This document shows positions 1 through 8,415 of a stretch of DNA of 64,000 nucleotides, in pieces. The stretch comes from Sporosarcina highlanderae (GTDB taxonomy: Bacteria > Bacillota > Bacilli > Bacillales_A > Planococcaceae), in contig NZ_JAROCC010000013.1 of NCBI RefSeq assembly GCF_030433715.1, positions 31,820 through 95,819 of the forward strand. Reading direction: 5' to 3'. Position numbers and translations under genes: made by a program. Each line of letters begins with the position of its first letter. Positions within the stretch are counted from its first letter, which is position 1. The notes under the pieces were generated by a model. The model ran no database searches. It was not told the DNA's origin and was given only the letters and a program-made list of their open reading frames with translations.

Positions 1-1356
1 AACAGAAAACGATAGGAAATCATCGATTCCGAGACTATCCAGCAAATACGTAAAATCCTGGCCGACTGATAGAGTTGCGGATGAAAAGACAATCGGAAGG
101 TTTGAAGAAAATAGTTTTTCCTTTAAAATATCCGTAACAAGTCGCGGCATAATGATAAGCGTCATTTCCCCTTCGGCCTCTTCAACCCAATCGACCGCAT
201 CGTTTTCGGAAGTGAATAATTCCATCGAGAAAATATATTGTTCCAAGTATTCCTCAACCATTGTCAAATCGTATTCAGGAATAATATAAAGTTCTCCTTC
301 AAATACAAACTCTTCCAATAATGCAGTAGATACTGCAATGGCCTCTCTACCTACTGAAAGGAGTTCATCGATCTTTTTAATCGCTTTCCGTTCTGTAGTA
401 TTTCCAATAGAATTCGCTCGAAGTAGAAGGAAAAAGTGCTCATGTAAGTCGATCAATTGTTCCATCAACCGCAATGTCTCTTCCCGAACTCCATCAACCA
501 TTATGCGCTCTAACAAATTAAGCAATGTATTATTTTGCACTTCATATGTGAGAGCACGTTGAGCTGAATATTCAAGAAGATGGCCTTCATCGAAAACAAT
601 CATTGATACATCAGGTAACAATGGCAATTGCCCTTGTCGTTTTCTTGAATCTTTCGTCCAAATGTGCTCCATATAGAAATCATGTGAACAAATGATCACA
701 TCTGCTGCCTCACGATAATGATTTCGGTGGATTGTCTGACCGCATCTATTCCGGATATCGCAAGCAGCACATTGTTGGATTGGATGGAAATTTATTGTTT
801 TCCATTGATCATCGTTGATGTCAGGATAATCGGATCGTTCCCCATATGGAGAAATAGACTGCATGGATAGGTTTCCCCGAACAAAGTCCGGTAGACTACT
901 TTGTACGTTTTCAGCGAACTCTTCTGTAGTACCATCTACCGTTTCATCCAAACGTTTGAGGCATAAATATTGATCTCTCGCTTTTGCAAGGCGGACATCG
1001 ATATCGATTTGAAGGGCATCACTAATTTTTCGAATATCGCCTTCTTCTTTAACAAGCTGGTCTATAAGCGTTTCATCTGCACAGGAGATGAGGGCTGGTT
1101 TTCCTGTATACCTCGCATAGGCAATGGCTGGCAGTAAATAGGCAATTGTTTTTCCAGTTCCGACACCAGCTTCAGCAAGGAGGACTTTCTTCTCTTTTAG
1201 CGCTTGTTCAATTTGGAATGCCATATAGATCTGTTCATCCCTGCATTCAAATCCTTTTTCAGTCAGATCGTCGTATAACGTATCACCAATCCAGTCATTC
1301 AAGGATTCGTAGAATGATTTCTCTTTTGACAATGAAAATGGCATTTTTCGTTTCAT
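1..1356 (-). CDS. ypvA: DinG/XPD-family ATP-dependent helicase (YpvA-like), partial
   Basis: Superfamily 2 helicase of the DinG/XPD type; only the first 452 residues lie in the window and the reading frame runs open through base 1. The translated minus strand shows a Walker A motif GVGTGKT at residues 64-70, a DEGH Walker B box at 256-259 and the SSATL helicase motif at about 425-429. Cysteines at 132, 196, 199 and 205 match the spacing of the XPD-type 4Fe-4S cluster domain, which the second DinG homologue in this window lacks. There is no N-terminal exonuclease domain. The ATG at 1356 follows a purine-rich AAAGGGGAAG ribosome site. It lies downstream of the ypsC-like methyltransferase as in B. 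subtilis. The role is inferred to be DNA repair or resolution of unusual DNA structures; the substrate is unknown. Confidence 0.88.
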   Translation of the reverse strand, partial: MKRKMPFSLSKEKSFYESLNDWIGDTLYDDLTEKGFECRDEQIYMAFQIEQALKEKKVLLAEAGVGTGKTIAYLLPAIAYARYTGKPALISCADETLIDQLVKEEGDIRKISDALQIDIDVRLAKARDQYLCLKRLDETVDGTTEEFAENVQSSLPDFVRGNLSMQSISPYGERSDYPDINDDQWKTINFHPIQQCAACDIRNRCGQTIHRNHYREAADVIICSHDFYMEHIWTKDSRKRQGQLPLLPDVSMIVFDEGHLLEYSAQRALTYEVQNNTLLNLLERIMVDGVREETLRLMEQLIDLHEHFFLLLRANSIGNTTERKAIKKIDELLSVGREAIAVSTALLEEFVFEGELYIIPEYDLTMVEEYLEQYIFSMELFTSENDAVDWVEEAEGEMTLIIMPRLVTDILKEKLFSSNLPIVFSSATLSVGQDFTYLLDSLGIDDFLSFSV

Positions 1357-1385
1357 CTGCGCTTCCCCTTTCCTTTACACATGGA

Positions 1386-1412
1386 AACGGAAGAGGGCTG
1401 GCCTCTTCCGTT
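1386..1412 (-). terminator. Hairpin after the rRNA methyltransferase gene
   Basis: Perfect 11-bp inverted repeat (AACGGAAGAGG with CCTCTTCCGTT, 5-base loop) in the 65-base gap between the methyltransferase stop and the helicase start. On the minus strand only TTT follows, so termination is probably partial and some read-through into the helicase gene is likely. Confidence 0.45.
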
Positions 1413-1421
1413 AACTATAAC

Positions 1422-2549
1422 TTATTTCCGCTGACCCCAAAATTGATAGAAGTCCGTCCGGATAAATCCATTAAATAATTTCCGTTTCTTCGTAGCTTTT
1501 TTACCATACATCGTTTCGAAGTTTTCCAAGGAGGAAAGCATGTATACCGACCAAGAGGGATACTTATCCATAATATGGCCCATGGTCTGTGTAAGTTCCT
1601 CTGCTTCCTCGATTTCTCCCAACCGTTCTCCATAAGGAGGATTACCGACAAGAACGCCGTTCAAACCTTCAACCGATAAATCCTTAATATCCCGTTGGTT
1701 AAAACGGATCAAATCCATAAAACCGGCTTCAACAGCATTTTGTTGAGCAACTTTCACCATTCTTGAATCGACATCAAAACCTTGTATATCCAGTGGCTGA
1801 TCGTATTTTGCAAGGTCTTCGGCTTCTTCTCTAATACGATCCCAAATTTCTGCGTTCATCCATGGCCAATGTTCGCTACTAAATTCACGGTTATAGCCAG
1901 GTGCAATATTCTGGCCGATCATCGCTGCTTCAATCGGAATTGTACCAGAACCACAAAACGGGTCAACAAATGGTCGGTCAGGATTCCAACGTGTTATTCT
2001 TACAAGAGCGGCTGCCAACGTTTCTTTCAGCGGCGCATCCCCTTGTCCGACCCGATAACCGCGCTTATGCAAGCCGGCACCACTTGAATCGATTGTAAGA
2101 GTGACCTTATCTTTTAAAATGGATACTTCAAGTTTAAATAATGGACCCGACTCGTCTAAGAATCCTATCCTGCGATATGCAGTTTTCAACCGTTCAACGA
2201 TTGCTTTTTTTACGATTGCCTGGCAGTCAGGTACGCTATATAGTGTGGATTTCACGGATTTTCCCGCTACTGGGAAATTTGCGTCGACTGGTAAGTATTG
2301 TTCCCATGGAAGTGCTTTTGTTTGTTCGAATAGATCATCAAATGTCGTTGCGTTAAATTCTCCAACAATGACGCGTACACGATCGGCGACACGAAGCCAC
2401 ATATTCGTTTTTGCGATTGCTGCCTCGTCGCCTTCAAAATAGATTTTCCCGTTTTCTGTTTGTGTTTGGAAGCCTAATGCTTTCACTTCATCGGCAACAA
2501 TTGACTCAAGGCCCATCGCTGAAGTGGCAACCAATTTATAATTTGTCAT
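1422..2549 (-). CDS. ypsC: THUMP-domain 23S rRNA guanine-N2 methyltransferase (YpsC/RlmL type)
   Basis: Class I SAM-dependent RNA methyltransferase of 375 residues. The N-terminal part (about 45-155) is a THUMP RNA-binding domain; the C-terminal part is the UPF0020/RlmL catalytic domain, with DPFCGSGT at 196-203 (SAM site) and the NPPYGER catalytic motif at 303-309. Its length and domain order match B. subtilis YpsC, which corresponds to the RlmL half of E. coli RlmKL (23S rRNA m2G2445). The exact target in this organism is inferred. It sits immediately downstream of rnpB, as in other Bacillales. ATG start at 2549. Confidence 0.9.
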   Translation of the reverse strand: MTNYKLVATSAMGLESIVADEVKALGFQTQTENGKIYFEGDEAAIAKTNMWLRVADRVRVIVGEFNATTFDDLFEQTKALPWEQYLPVDANFPVAGKSVKSTLYSVPDCQAIVKKAIVERLKTAYRRIGFLDESGPLFKLEVSILKDKVTLTIDSSGAGLHKRGYRVGQGDAPLKETLAAALVRITRWNPDRPFVDPFCGSGTIPIEAAMIGQNIAPGYNREFSSEHWPWMNAEIWDRIREEAEDLAKYDQPLDIQGFDVDSRMVKVAQQNAVEAGFMDLIRFNQRDIKDLSVEGLNGVLVGNPPYGERLGEIEEAEELTQTMGHIMDKYPSWSVYMLSSLENFETMYGKKATKKRKLFNGFIRTDFYQFWGQRK

Positions 2550-2633
2550 TCATGTCCAACTCCAATTCATAACGTATGTATATGATTATAGTCTGTGTAA
2601 TTTCAGTCAAATAATTTCCCTATTAATGAAGAA

Positions 2634-2660
2634 ATGCTCTCCAAAACGAAAGGAGAGCAT
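2634..2660 (-). terminator. Intrinsic terminator of rnpB
   Basis: Perfect 9-bp stem (ATGCTCTCC with GGAGAGCAT, 9-base loop) just beyond the 3' end of the RNase P RNA on the minus strand, followed by a short T-rich tract (TTTCTTCATT). Confidence 0.65.
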
Positions 2661-2675
2661 TGATTGTACTATTGA

Positions 2676-3090
2676 ACCATCGTAAATTCGATAAGCCATG
2701 TTTTGTTCCCGCGTACTCAAACGGCTTGCGCCTCGTACTTAGGGCGGTAATCATCTATCTACAGACTCATCTTAAAATGATGTCTGTCCCTTCATCTGTT
2801 CATTTCCTTCAGAAGAGTGCCCCTACCATAATTTGGGTTTCTCGCTCGTGGGGTTTACCGCGTTCCACCTTAGCCGTTTCCGGATAAGCTACGTCACTGT
2901 GGCACTTTTCAGGAGACCTCATCCATATTCGTTGAACGAACTTAGGATTTATCCCCGCCGTCAACGCATCATGCGTTGCCCCGGCTTATTTTTTCGCCGA
3001 GCACGAACACTACGGTCTTCTCAGAGCCGTGCGAGCATGGACTTTCCTCTACAACGTAAGTTGCAGCGATTACCTGAATTCACACTATGG
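2676..3090 (-). ncRNA. rnpB: RNase P RNA, Bacillus (type B) class
   Basis: Catalytic RNA of ribonuclease P, which removes the 5' leader of pre-tRNAs. No protein-coding frame fits this stretch. On the minus strand the 5' end carries the conserved segments GGTAATCGCTGC and GAGGAAAGTCCATGCTCGCA, and the 3' end carries ACAAAACATGGCTTAT, both hallmarks of Bacillus-type RNase P RNA. The 5' GAATTC and 3' GAATTT arms can pair to form the terminal helix. The position between the YpsC-type methyltransferase and gpsB is the usual one in Bacillales. A promoter lies directly upstream and a hairpin directly downstream; the ends given are accurate to a few bases. Confidence 0.93.
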
Positions 3091-3097
3091 TCTCAAC

Positions 3098-3126
3098 AGT
3101 ATACAGCTTTTTTCATTAAATATCAA
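3098..3126 (-). promoter_or_regulatory. SigA promoter of rnpB
   Basis: On the minus strand TTGATA (3121-3126), a 17-bp spacer, then TATACT (3098-3103). The predicted start, about 7 bases downstream, falls at about 3091 and coincides with the expected 5' end of RNase P RNA. Confidence 0.8.
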
Positions 3127-3160
3127 TTGATTTATTTTTTGTTTTTCTTTTGGAACATGA

Positions 3161-3457
3161 TCATTCGTAGTCGTATAATTTGCTACCAAAAACATGCTTT
3201 TCCAAATTCGAAATTCGCTTTAATAAGTCAAAGTTAGTTGTATTCGTGTTTGTTGGAGCTGGTCGTTTCGCTTGTGTAGCAAGTTCATCTTTCAATCTTT
3301 CGTTTTCCATTCGCAATTCGGAAATCGTTTTTTTGAAAGCCTCATAATCCTGTATGACCTGGTCAAGGAATAAGTCAACATCTTCCTGATTATATCCGCG
3401 TAGACCCGTTTTGAATTCTTTTTCAAGAATTGTTTTCGTATCGAGTTTTATTTCCAT
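3161..3457 (-). CDS. gpsB: Cell cycle protein GpsB
   Basis: DivIVA-like adaptor that coordinates septal and lateral peptidoglycan synthesis and shuttles PBP1 (PonA) in Bacillales. An N-terminal DivIVA-type membrane-binding and coiled-coil domain ([19 protein letters not shown]) is followed by a variable linker and the conserved C-terminal trimerisation segment [14 protein letters not shown] start at the ATG at 3457 (98 residues, the same length as B. subtilis GpsB) because GGAAGG lies 10 bases upstream; the earlier in-frame ATG at 3475 overlaps that ribosome site and has none of its own. Its partner gene ponA is also in this window, at 8.4 kb. Confidence 0.93.
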   Translation of the reverse strand: MEIKLDTKTILEKEFKTGLRGYNQEDVDLFLDQVIQDYEAFKKTISELRMENERLKDELATQAKRPAPTNTNTTNFDLLKRISNLEKHVFGSKLYDYE

Positions 3458-3565
3458 AAAATGACGCCCTTCCATCTGTGTTTACGTATCGCAAGTATAG
3501 CATATTTTGTATATCCGTGTCTTTTATTTTCAGCGTTAGAAGACGGATTTTGTCGGTTGGTGCGC

Positions 3566-4825
3566 TTACCCGGGAAATAGCTTCCTTCGTAACCTTATTT
3601 CCCTATTCGCAAAATCACTCCCCATCCGTTTTTTGAAACGTTCAGGAATATCGGGATTATTATTTAATAGCTCAATCGCCTTCTTTGTATATTGGAGTGC
3701 CATTTCCGGCTCTTTCACTTTATGCTCGTACAGCTTCGCTAATTCCTCCAAAGCTATAATACTTTCTCTACCGTCCAAACCATCAGCAGCAATTTCGAAT
3801 GAATTGATCGCTTCGGTATGGCGATTCTCCTTTTTAAGGATGAAACCTATATGGAAATGAGCCATAGGTTCTTCCGCTCCAAATTCGGCGATGACGTCTC
3901 CAAGTACCTTTTTACTTCGGTCAAAGGATTTTAAATCCCTATACCATTTCCCGATATTTGTTTTGGAATTCGCCGAAGCTGATTGTTGTTCTTCAAGAAG
4001 AAGATTGGTGGAACGGATATATAATGTAACAAGTGAAAGGATATCCCATTCATTATGCACAAGGACTTTCATCAGCATTTCAGCACGTCCGTTTTTAACT
4101 GCATCTTGATAAATGATTGGGGCCATATATCCGGGGATATCCCCATCGCGGAAGAAACCTAACTGTTCTTCTTCGACGGCGGTAAGTTTGAATGTATCCA
4201 TTTCATTTTTCCAGATCCGTTTCGAGCCATGCAGCAGATCGATTTCGGTATGCTTCAGTAAAGGGGGCAGGATATCTCGGTTCATCGTCCATCTCGTCTC
4301 CACTTGCGGCATATCGAAGCTTTTTCCATTATACATGACGACCGACATCGGGGTTTTCCAGAAATTCGATGCGTAAAGGAAAGCAGCCTCGTGATCAGGT
4401 CCAGGTAATACATATTGGGTTAACGTGAAATTCGTTTCAGTGTATTCGATAAAGCCTAATAGGAAAATGAGTGTTCCCGCTCCCTTTAGCCCTGTTGTTT
4501 CAGTATCGAAGAAAACAAGGGGGCGTGATAAATCAGGGGAGAGTGGATGAACTTCATTTGCTTCTCGCCAACTTTCCACAGTACCCAATAAACCTGATAG
4601 TTTATGCTTTCCATGAAAATGATTCGGTCCGTAATCAACTACGCGTTTGTAGACAATTCCATACTCGTTTTCCTCTTTTGTGAGGCCAGCCGCGAGCCAG
4701 TTTTCTTCATAGGGTGGAGAAGGTGGTCTTTTTCGTTTCGGTTCCACCAGCTTTTCATTCGATGGTTCAGCAGGTTTTTTCTTTAGAAGCTTCTTCATCT
4801 GCATCAACTTGGCTTCATATGACAT
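3566..4825 (-). CDS. mrfB: Mitomycin repair exonuclease MrfB (YprB)
   Basis: Protein of 419 residues with an RNase H-like DEDD exonuclease core followed by TPR-like repeats (about 290-400). The first metal-binding motif FFDTETTGL places D107 and E109; a further acidic residue is in NEWDILSL. The N-terminal 40 residues are Lys/Pro-rich. In B. subtilis, MrfA (YprA) and MrfB (YprB) act together in excision repair of mitomycin C lesions independent of UvrABC. Here, as there, mrfB follows mrfA. Start ATG at 4825 behind a GGGGGGAG ribosome site. The B. subtilis neighbour ypsA is missing between gpsB and this gene. Confidence 0.88.
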   Translation of the reverse strand: MSYEAKLMQMKKLLKKKPAEPSNEKLVEPKRKRPPSPPYEENWLAAGLTKEENEYGIVYKRVVDYGPNHFHGKHKLSGLLGTVESWREANEVHPLSPDLSRPLVFFDTETTGLKGAGTLIFLLGFIEYTETNFTLTQYVLPGPDHEAAFLYASNFWKTPMSVVMYNGKSFDMPQVETRWTMNRDILPPLLKHTEIDLLHGSKRIWKNEMDTFKLTAVEEEQLGFFRDGDIPGYMAPIIYQDAVKNGRAEMLMKVLVHNEWDILSLVTLYIRSTNLLLEEQQSASANSKTNIGKWYRDLKSFDRSKKVLGDVIAEFGAEEPMAHFHIGFILKKENRHTEAINSFEIAADGLDGRESIIALEELAKLYEHKVKEPEMALQYTKKAIELLNNNPDIPERFKKRMGSDFANREIRLRRKLFPG

Positions 4826-4940
4826 CCCGCTCCCCCCTTCTATTTATATAGTTATGGATATAGTAACATAGAATAGAATTGAGGGGTGTAGTATTTAATG
4901 GCTTGTTGCTAACGGATCCATTCTATGCAATTTTTCAATC

Positions 4941-4986
4941 AAAAAAAGAGGGGTCGAAGCCATGATAACAATGCTTCAACCCCTCT
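4941..4986 (-). terminator. Intrinsic terminator of mrfA
   Basis: Long stem (AGAGGGGTTGAAGC paired with GCTTCGACCCCTCT on the minus strand) followed by seven T residues, just after the mrfA stop codon. It separates mrfA transcription from mrfB. Confidence 0.88.
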
Positions 4987-4991
4987 ATTTA

Positions 4992-7253
4992 TTACGCTAA
5001 TTCCCGTAGCAACGTACTAACTTGCCGTTTGGCTGTTTTTACGCCTTCTTCCTGAGCACCGATACAGACCGGGCAGCCATTTTCACAGACGCAGCCTGCA
5101 ACATGTTTTGCCGTTCTGTCGATCAGCTCTTTCCACCTGCCATACAGCTTTTCGCTTAACCCGATTCCGCCTGGATAGCTATCGTAGATGAAGATTGTCG
5201 GTTTACCTGTGTGGATAGCCTTTACTTGCGGCACTACATGGATATCCGTTCGATCACAACGGACAAATAACGGGATGAACGATTGAATCGCATATGCAGC
5301 CCCAGTCAGTGCGTCAGTCAAATCGGATTCCTTCCATCCTTCCGGCGTGTCGAATGTATACCAAGTAGAAGAGGTATGCAATTCTTCTGCTGGTAGAGTA
5401 ATAGGACCAGAACCGATATTATCATGCGTATCAAAGCGGATCTTTTTGAATATCGTCGGGATGGCCAACACCGCAATATCGCCGAAAGCGGTAGTCGCTT
5501 CGCCTAATTGCTCTCTTTCATCCTCGTTGATGACCTTCAATTCCACCGCCAAGTTCGCATCCGTATAGTAATCGACATCCACTTCCGTTACATATGCCTT
5601 CTTCTCTTCCCAATCTAACATCTCCACTTGATATTGCTTACCTTGATGGATATAAATCGCTTCTTCATGCAAAAGGGTCATTGCACTATAGCGATCCATC
5701 TCCCCTATTACAACTGTCCCCTTCGGAATCGTTTTGTCGATGATGACGACATTTTCTTGGGACGCAGAACGTAGGCTGATTTCACTTGCAGGGAATCGGT
5801 CTGTCATCCAATGCCATTTATCGGATGTTTTTACGAGAACGCCTTCGCTCTCTAAAAATGCAAGTAGTTCTTGGACTTCGAATTCGCCGTATGTTTCCGT
5901 CATGGTAAACGGCAATTCGAAGGAAGCGCATTTCAAGTGATCCATAAGAATAAGCATATTATCCGGATGGATCCGAGCTTCTTCTGGTGTTTGTCCTAAA
6001 AGATAATCAGGATGTTGAATAATGTATTGGTCAAGTGCCATTGACTGGGCGACATAAATGATTAAAGCATCATCTTGCCTTCTCCCTGCCCTTCCGGCTT
6101 GCTGAAAAGCACTTGCGATGTTTCCTGGGTAACCGGTCATGATGCAAGCCTGAAGTTGTCCAATATCAATGCCTAATTCAAGCGCATTTGTACTGACAAC
6201 TGTTCGGATTTCCCCTTCACGTAAACGTTTTTCAATTTTCCTTCGTTCCGATGGTAAGTAACCGCCCCTGTAGCCCATGATTGTTTCATCGAATAGTTTT
6301 TTCTTTGTTAATTCCTTCATATAAGTAACGAGCATCTCCACCCGCACCCTGCTTTTCGCAAAGATGATTGTTTGGATGCTTTCCCTATATAGGAACGAAG
6401 CGAGATCTCTAACTTCAAGAATGGCACTTCTACGAATCCCGAATGTTTTATGGACGACTGGCGGGTTATAGAAAACAAAGTGCTTCACTCCAGCCGGAGC
6501 ACCGTTGTTCGAGATAAGTTCCATTTCCGTACCCGTCAATGTTTCAGCCAACTCTTGAGGATTGGCAATCGTTGCGGATGTACAGATGAAAGTCGGGTTG
6601 CAGCCGTAGTAATTGCAAATTCGCTTCAACCTTCTTAATACATGTGCAACATGACTGCCGAATACCCCTTTATACGTATGTAATTCATCAATGATGATGT
6701 ACTTCAGGTTTTCGAAGAGTGATACCCATTTCGTATGATGCGGTAAAATTCCGGAGTGAAGCATATCCGGATTCGTCAGAACGATATGGCCGGACTTACG
6801 AACTTTCGTCCTTAACCCTGGTGCCGTATCTCCGTCATACGTGTAACTCAGGATATTTTCTCCGCTTGACTCAATAAGTCCATGTAAATCCGCTAACTGA
6901 TCCTGCGCCAACGCTTTTGTCGGAAATAAATAAAGCGCACGTGATGAATCATCTTCCAAAATGCTTTGCAGGACCGGCAAATGATAGCATAAAGATTTCC
7001 CTGAAGCAGTCGGCGTCACCGCGGTTATCGAATTTCCTGAAGTGGCATGATCAAATGCTAAACGTTGATGGCTGTAAAGCTTTTCGATTCCTTTCTCCTT
7101 AAGCGCCCTTACTATTGAAGGATGAAGACGCGAGGGAAAGGGGGCGTATATTGCGGATTTTCCCGGGATTTTTTGATAGTGGCTAATGTTTGGCGATAAT
7201 TCAGGATTCGCTAAGAGATGATCGACTACTTCCCGGACACTTCCCTGCTTCAT
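4992..7253 (-). CDS. mrfA: DEAD/DEAH-box helicase MrfA (YprA)
   Basis: Superfamily 2 3'-5' helicase of 753 residues. Walker A TPTASGKS at 80-87, DELH box at 189-192, C-terminal RecA-like domain with the QAGRAGRRQ motif, then a DUF1998-type C-terminus with cysteines at 721, 723, 727 and 730 (CVCENGCPVC), which bind zinc in this family. The B. subtilis homologue, with MrfB, repairs mitomycin C-induced damage. The start at 7253 overlaps the stop of the yppE-like gene by 4 bases, which suggests translational coupling. Confidence 0.92.
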   Translation of the reverse strand: MKQGSVREVVDHLLANPELSPNISHYQKIPGKSAIYAPFPSRLHPSIVRALKEKGIEKLYSHQRLAFDHATSGNSITAVTPTASGKSLCYHLPVLQSILEDDSSRALYLFPTKALAQDQLADLHGLIESSGENILSYTYDGDTAPGLRTKVRKSGHIVLTNPDMLHSGILPHHTKWVSLFENLKYIIIDELHTYKGVFGSHVAHVLRRLKRICNYYGCNPTFICTSATIANPQELAETLTGTEMELISNNGAPAGVKHFVFYNPPVVHKTFGIRRSAILEVRDLASFLYRESIQTIIFAKSRVRVEMLVTYMKELTKKKLFDETIMGYRGGYLPSERRKIEKRLREGEIRTVVSTNALELGIDIGQLQACIMTGYPGNIASAFQQAGRAGRRQDDALIIYVAQSMALDQYIIQHPDYLLGQTPEEARIHPDNMLILMDHLKCASFELPFTMTETYGEFEVQELLAFLESEGVLVKTSDKWHWMTDRFPASEISLRSASQENVVIIDKTIPKGTVVIGEMDRYSAMTLLHEEAIYIHQGKQYQVEMLDWEEKKAYVTEVDVDYYTDANLAVELKVINEDEREQLGEATTAFGDIAVLAIPTIFKKIRFDTHDNIGSGPITLPAEELHTSSTWYTFDTPEGWKESDLTDALTGAAYAIQSFIPLFVRCDRTDIHVVPQVKAIHTGKPTIFIYDSYPGGIGLSEKLYGRWKELIDRTAKHVAGCVCENGCPVCIGAQEEGVKTAKRQVSTLLRELA

Positions 7254-7618
7254 TCAATGTCGCCCCTCTCCAATTGTAGCGCCTCCAATACGGTTTTAAG
7301 CGTGTAAGTAGCAGAATTAATGGAAAGAACGAATCGCTTCTTTCCCGTTTTTGCATAAAAGGATTGCACGATGAATTGTTTCATCGATTCGTTTAATGAT
7401 TCAATTTGATGGATATGGACATATTTCGGTTTTTCAGTGCGTATATATGTCCTCATTTCATCTGTCCATTCATCAACTAATTTATGGTTTGTATCTGCAT
7501 ATGGCTTCACTTCATTAAAAAAATCAGGCTCCCGTTCCATTTCACGCATGGCTAACAGTCTTGGTAGACATTCTTCACATACAGAAAGGAGCCGTTCTGT
7601 TTTCTCAATTAGATTCAA
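7250..7618 (-). CDS. yppE: YppE-family protein (DUF1798), function unknown
   Basis: Small soluble protein of 122 residues, predicted mostly helical, matching the length and position of B. subtilis YppE, of the DUF1798 family whose known structure is a helical bundle. No catalytic motif is visible. The start is TTG at 7618, chosen because GGAAGGAAGAG ends about 7 bases upstream and no ATG lies near the beginning of the frame. It heads the yppE-mrfA transcription unit and is divergent from recU. The function is not known; coupling to mrfA only suggests a link to that repair pathway. Confidence 0.8.
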   Translation of the reverse strand: MNLIEKTERLLSVCEECLPRLLAMREMEREPDFFNEVKPYADTNHKLVDEWTDEMRTYIRTEKPKYVHIHQIESLNESMKQFIVQSFYAKTGKKRFVLSINSATYTLKTVLEALQLERGDIE

Positions 7619-7781
7619 GTGATCTCTTCCTTCCCGGATTCTTTCCTTTAGTCTATCAAAATTTCACGGACACACCAAGTTAAACGAACGTATATTCCTT
7701 TGGAATTGATGTTAACGTGGAACTTTTAGAAGGATAATCCGTCCAATCATTATGGTATGATAGTGATACGAGGTGGTAGCT

Positions 7782-8396
7782 TTGACGATACGTTATCCGA
7801 ATGGGAAAAAATATATTCCGGCTCAGCAGTTGGAAAGTGGAAAAAGGTCGAATCCTTCGTTCAGCAACAGGGGGAAAACGCTTGAAGATGAATTGAACGA
7901 TACCAATGAATATTATTTGTCCAACAATATAGCTGTCATCCATAAAAAACCCGTCCCAATCCAGGTCGTACATGTGAAATATCCCGCCCGTAGTGCTGCC
8001 GTCATTACTGAAGCTTATTTCAGATCTCCTTCAACGACAGATTATAACGGAGTGTGGAACGGTAAATACATTGACTTTGAAGCTAAAGAAACTAAAAATC
8101 GCACTTCATTCCCTTTGCAAAATATTCATGAACACCAAGTAGAGCATATGAGGAAAGTGTCAGAGCAAAATGGCATTGCATTTCTTTTGGTGAAATTCAC
8201 CGTTTTAGATCGTTATTTTATCGTTCCGTATGAGTACTTCGAAAAAAAATGGGAAAGAATGATAGAAGGCGGCAGAAAATCTATAACACTCTCTGAAATT
8301 GAAGAGATGTCCATAGAAATAAGCGCAGGATATAATCCAAGGCTTGACTACCTATCGGCATTGGAAAAACTCCAAAATACTATTAAAACGAATTGA
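7782..8396 (+). CDS. recU: Holliday junction resolvase RecU
   Basis: Holliday junction endonuclease of 204 residues acting in recombinational repair and chromosome segregation. It aligns along its length with B. subtilis RecU: conserved NRGKTLEDELN, the active-site motif TTDYNG with D87, and IDFEAKET with E100 and K102. The start chosen is TTG at 7782 (MTIRYPNGKKY), because AGGTGG lies 5-6 bases before it and the N-terminus then matches MIRYPNGK of B. subtilis; a GTG at 7773 would fall inside that ribosome site. It is followed after 19 bases by ponA, the recU-ponA pair typical of Bacillales, and is divergent from yppE. Confidence 0.93.
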   Translation: MTIRYPNGKKYIPAQQLESGKRSNPSFSNRGKTLEDELNDTNEYYLSNNIAVIHKKPVPIQVVHVKYPARSAAVITEAYFRSPSTTDYNGVWNGKYIDFEAKETKNRTSFPLQNIHEHQVEHMRKVSEQNGIAFLLVKFTVLDRYFIVPYEYFEKKWERMIEGGRKSITLSEIEEMSIEISAGYNPRLDYLSALEKLQNTIKTN

Positions 8397-8415
8397 TTGA
8401 AAGGCAGGAAAAACT

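Noticed and set aside
2660..3237. Plus-strand open frames between the methyltransferase and gpsB genes
   Set aside because: They lie on the complement of RNase P RNA, whose conserved segments, promoter and terminator explain the region.
7756..7761. TATGAT as the -10 box of a recU promoter
   Set aside because: No acceptable -35 hexamer lies 16-18 bases upstream and it would leave a leader of only about 14 bases, so I did not list it.
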